From Prevotella sp. UBA4268 (GTDB lineage Bacteria; Bacteroidota; Bacteroidia; Bacteroidales; Bacteroidaceae): a DNA stretch of 25,309 nt. This document shows, in pieces, positions 22,999 to 25,309 of the stretch. Position 1 is the first letter of the stretch. Each line of letters opens with the position of its first letter. The notes below the pieces were generated by a model. The model searched no databases, was not told the origin of the DNA, and saw nothing but the letters and a program-made list of their open reading frames with translations. Location of the stretch: positions 6,260-31,568 of the forward strand of contig DGWC01000067.1 of the NCBI GenBank assembly GCA_002395135.1, written 5' to 3'. A program made the position numbers and the translations under genes.

Positions 22999-24255
22999 AT
23001 GAAGATCACGAAACGTGAATGGAAAGAAAATCTGGTGTATCTGGTGCTGTGGCTGATAATGTTCATGGCACCGATACTCACCACCTATGTGCGCTCAGTA
23101 ACCGGTCCTCACCAGTCATTCCAGTGGCATGAAGTGATGGGTGTATGGAAACTGTATGCCATTTATCTGCTCATCTTTGTCATCCACAACTACCTGCTGG
23201 CACCCATCTTGATCTATCGGAACAAGAAGGCTCTCTATTTCACTTCCATCACCCTGATGCTTGTCGCATTCATCTTGTATCAGTGTCATTCGGGGCCGAT
23301 GGGATTTGCTGAAGGTCCCCGCGGTCCCCACAATCCGATGATGCACGATAAGGAAATGGCTTTTGGCGGTCCCGACATGGATGAAAGGAGGATGCATGGA
23401 GAGGAGGATGGCCGCATGGACATCATTGACTTTGAGCACGGTAGCGATACTCTGGCCATGGACCCACACGCTGGCATGCACCATCCGCCTTTCAACGGCA
23501 GACACAAGCCCGAGGGAGTGCCGCCCCTGCGCATGGGCATCGATGATGTGTTCTCCATCATCGTGTTCCTTCTCATGCTGGGCATGAACCTGGGCATTAA
23601 ACTCTATTTCAAGATGGACGAGGATGCAAAGGAGATGAAGGAACTGGAAAAGCGAAGCCTGGAACAGCAACTGGCCTATCTGAAATATCAGATCAACCCC
23701 CATTTTTTCATGAACACGCTCAACAACATCCACGCTCTGGTGGACATCGATCCCGAAAAGGCAAAGGAAACCATACTCATCCTGTCGAAGATCATGCGCC
23801 ACGTGCTCTATGAAGGAGACAAGAGCCTGATACCCGTACAGCGCGAAACCGAATTCCTGAACAACTACATCCACCTGATGAAGATACGTTATACCGACAA
23901 GGTGAACATCACGATGGAGCAGCCCGACCACATGCCCGAGGCTGACATTCCGCCCCTGCTGCTCATCACATTCGTGGAAAATGCCTTCAAACATGGTGTC
24001 AGTTACCAGAAAGAATCGTTCATCCACATCAAGATATCTACTGACGACAACCGTCTGAAGTTCTTCTGCCGCAACAGCAAACAGACCATCACCGCTGGCT
24101 CGCTCGAAAAAGAGCAGGGTGGAGTGGGACTGGCAAACATAACAAAACGACTAAATCTGCTATATGGAGATAATTATACTTTAGATTTTGAAGAAACTCC
24201 AGAGACCTACGAGGTGCTCCTGCTGCTGCCCCTCGCCCCTCACCCCAAGAGTTAA
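22999..24255 (+). CDS. LytS-type sensor histidine kinase with His/Met-rich periplasmic loop
   Basis: A 418-residue membrane kinase. There are four predicted TM helices, about 12-30, 50-72, 78-96 and 183-204. The loop between TM3 and TM4 (about 97-182) is periplasmic by topology and holds nine His and about ten Met, mixed with Gly, Asp and Pro (HNPMMHDKEM, GMHHPPFNGRHK). After TM4 comes a short coiled coil (about 207-228), then the His_kinase domain with YQINPHFFMNTLNNIHAL (phospho-acceptor H235). The ATP-binding part follows with LLLITFVENAFKHGVSYQ (N box) and GGVGLANITKRL (G box). The pair with the LytTR regulator downstream is typical of this kinase class. The signal is unknown; the loop makes a metal ion such as Cu or Zn one candidate. 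Confidence 0.9.
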   Translation: MKITKREWKENLVYLVLWLIMFMAPILTTYVRSVTGPHQSFQWHEVMGVWKLYAIYLLIFVIHNYLLAPILIYRNKKALYFTSITLMLVAFILYQCHSGPMGFAEGPRGPHNPMMHDKEMAFGGPDMDERRMHGEEDGRMDIIDFEHGSDTLAMDPHAGMHHPPFNGRHKPEGVPPLRMGIDDVFSIIVFLLMLGMNLGIKLYFKMDEDAKEMKELEKRSLEQQLAYLKYQINPHFFMNTLNNIHALVDIDPEKAKETILILSKIMRHVLYEGDKSLIPVQRETEFLNNYIHLMKIRYTDKVNITMEQPDHMPEADIPPLLLITFVENAFKHGVSYQKESFIHIKISTDDNRLKFFCRNSKQTITAGSLEKEQGGVGLANITKRLNLLYGDNYTLDFEETPETYEVLLLLPLAPHPKS

Positions 24256-24292
24256 AAAGAAAGGGAACCGAATACTACCCACTAAGAACAGA

Positions 24293-24341
24293 GAACTCAA
24301 AACTATGAACTCAAAACTATGAACTATTAACTATGAACTAT
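24293..24341 (+). repeat. 14-bp tandem repeat overlapping the response-regulator start
   Basis: GAACTCAAAACTAT at 24293-24306 is repeated exactly at 24307-24320. A degenerate third copy, GAACTATTAACTAT, fills 24321-24334, then half units GAACTAT (24335-24341) and GAACTG. The gene's ATG (24333-24335) and codons 2-5 lie inside the array. Repeat slippage could change spacing to the start or the first codons. Confidence 0.8.
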
Positions 24342-25064
24342 GAACTGATTAAAGTGTTGGCCATCGACGACGAGCCGCTGGCGCTCCAGCAACTGGAAGC
24401 CTATATTCGCAAAATGCCGTTTCTCCAACTGGTGAGCGCATGCCAGAGCGCAACCGATGCACTGCAAATCATGCAGCGCGAAGTGATTGATGCCATCTTC
24501 ATCGACATCAACATGCCCGACCTCAACGGCATGGACTTTGTCAAACAGTTGGCTGTGCCGCCACTTGTGGTGTTCACCACCGCCTATTCCGAGTATGCCG
24601 TCGAGGGGTTCCGTGTGGATGCCGTCGACTATCTGCTCAAGCCCTTCGGCCTGCAAGACTTCCAGCGCGCTGCCATGAAGGTGAAGGCCCGCTATGAGTT
24701 GCAGAACACGGCAACCGTCTCTGCAGTGACCGACGATGATGTGCTTTTCTTCAAAACCGACTATAAGGTGGTTCGCATCCGTGTTTCCGATATATGCTAT
24801 GTGGAAGGCATGAGCGAATACCTCAAGATACATCTCGAAGGCCAGAAACCCATTGTGGTGTTGCTCAGCATGAAGAAACTCGAAGAGCGGCTGCCCGCGT
24901 CGCGGTTCATGCGCATCCACCGCAGTTATATCATCAACCTCAACCGCATTCGCGAAGTCAACAAAAACCGTGTCATCATGGATGCCGACACCTATCTGCC
25001 CATTGGCGACAACTATCGTGAGGCCTTCAACCGCTATCTCGACAGCAAGTTCATCGGGAAATAA
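24333..25064 (+). CDS. LytTR-family response regulator
   Basis: A 243-residue cytoplasmic transcription regulator. The receiver domain (about 5-118) has the acidic pair in LAIDDEP, phospho-acceptor D58 in FIDINMPDLNG, the Thr of FTTAYSEYAVEGF, and K103 in YLLKPFG. The LytTR DNA-binding domain (about 140-240) has ICYVEGMSEYLKIHL, LKIHLEGQKPIVVLLSMKKL and FMRIHRSYIINLNRI, typical beta-type LytTR signatures. It is the expected partner of the upstream LytS-type kinase, 77 nt away. Start ATG 24333 gives MNYELIKVLAIDDEP; part of this N-terminus is encoded by the tandem repeat, and no other in-frame start before the receiver domain is better. Targets unknown; the beta-helix lipoprotein gene upstream is an obvious candidate. 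Confidence 0.93.
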   Translation: MNYELIKVLAIDDEPLALQQLEAYIRKMPFLQLVSACQSATDALQIMQREVIDAIFIDINMPDLNGMDFVKQLAVPPLVVFTTAYSEYAVEGFRVDAVDYLLKPFGLQDFQRAAMKVKARYELQNTATVSAVTDDDVLFFKTDYKVVRIRVSDICYVEGMSEYLKIHLEGQKPIVVLLSMKKLEERLPASRFMRIHRSYIINLNRIREVNKNRVIMDADTYLPIGDNYREAFNRYLDSKFIGK

Positions 25065-25309
25065 ATGGTTGGGCGATATGCTGTCTGGGCCAGACATGTC
25101 AGTTCCGCGTACCCTCTTCAAAACATATTGTTTCCATTCTTTATGACTATACATCTCAACACCGCGTTAAAAGATGTAAAACGAATTTCTATATCTATAA
25201 AAGTATCGTACTCCGTCCAAGAATTCATGGTTTTGTAAAAAAGGAATAAGATCACTGCTGTCCGGTTAAAATCCGGAGCATATAGTTTAACTTATTGATA
25301 ATTAATTAA
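25065..25309. other. Intergenic tail with no recognised gene
   Basis: I see no credible coding region in these 245 bases. They hold an odd palindrome, TGTCTGG-G-CCAGACA (25082-25096). Near the edge there is a hairpin, TCCGG (25261-25265) / CCGGA (25273-25277) with a TTAAAAT loop, preceded by ATCACTGCTG and followed by AT-rich DNA. The window ends before anything downstream of the hairpin can be read. It might be the leader of a gene or the end of an insertion element beyond the edge. Confidence 0.4.

Noticed and set aside
23116..24027. Minus-strand ORF (303 codons) opposite the kinase gene
   Set aside because: Shadow; the plus strand encodes a clear LytS-type kinase with all motifs.

Overview
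The window looks like a chromosomal segment of a Bacteroidales bacterium, most likely of the Prevotella/Segatella group. The grounds are SusC/SusD outer-membrane proteins, a FecR/ECF-sigma pair, DUF4843 and PKD-like lipoproteins, repeated TAnnTTTG promoter boxes (several with TTTG 19 bp upstream), no Shine-Dalgarno sequences, and house-keeping proteins of Bacteroidetes type. Genus is an inference. No rRNA, tRNA, CRISPR array or complete mobile element was seen.

Layout. (1) 1-2719: a minus-strand corA cut by the left edge, with a roughly 200-nt structured leader holding a 14-codon ORF. Divergent from it is a cysK-cysE cysteine-biosynthesis operon. Its leader encodes a 28-residue peptide with six Cys codons, followed by RNA segments that can fold as a classical four-segment attenuator; this is the most striking signal in the window. 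(2) 2732-5204, minus strand: a polytopic flippase-like membrane protein overlapping a PepD-type dipeptidase gene by 8 nt. (3) 5400-16243, plus strand: a probable seven-gene operon: FecR anti-sigma, STN-containing SusC transducer, SusD, DUF4843 lipoprotein, PKD-like lipoprotein, and two paralogous secreted thioredoxin-fold proteins. The likely partner ECF sigma gene faces the operon from its far end (16382-16933, minus). No glycoside hydrolase is present, so this is not an ordinary polysaccharide-utilisation locus. (4) 17168-20948: ksgA, a PAP2 phosphatase gene (minus, tail-to-tail overlap with ksgA), free methionine-R-sulfoxide reductase, frr, and rsgA starting at TTG. (5) 21067-25064: a beta-helix lipoprotein, a LytS-type histidine kinase with a His/Met-rich periplasmic loop, and a LytTR response regulator whose start codon lies inside a 14-bp tandem repeat. 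(6) 25065-25309: no gene seen; a short hairpin lies near the right edge.

How the parts work together. CysE makes O-acetylserine and CysK makes cysteine; the leader peptide offers a way to sense Cys-tRNA charging. In region 3 the STN domain of the SusC-like transducer, FecR and the ECF sigma would form a trans-envelope relay inducing uptake of an unknown ligand, with the lipoproteins and two CxxC proteins as surface or periplasmic helpers. In region 5 the kinase and regulator probably form a two-component pair linked to the secreted beta-helix protein. The substrates of regions 3 and 5 cannot be read from sequence alone.
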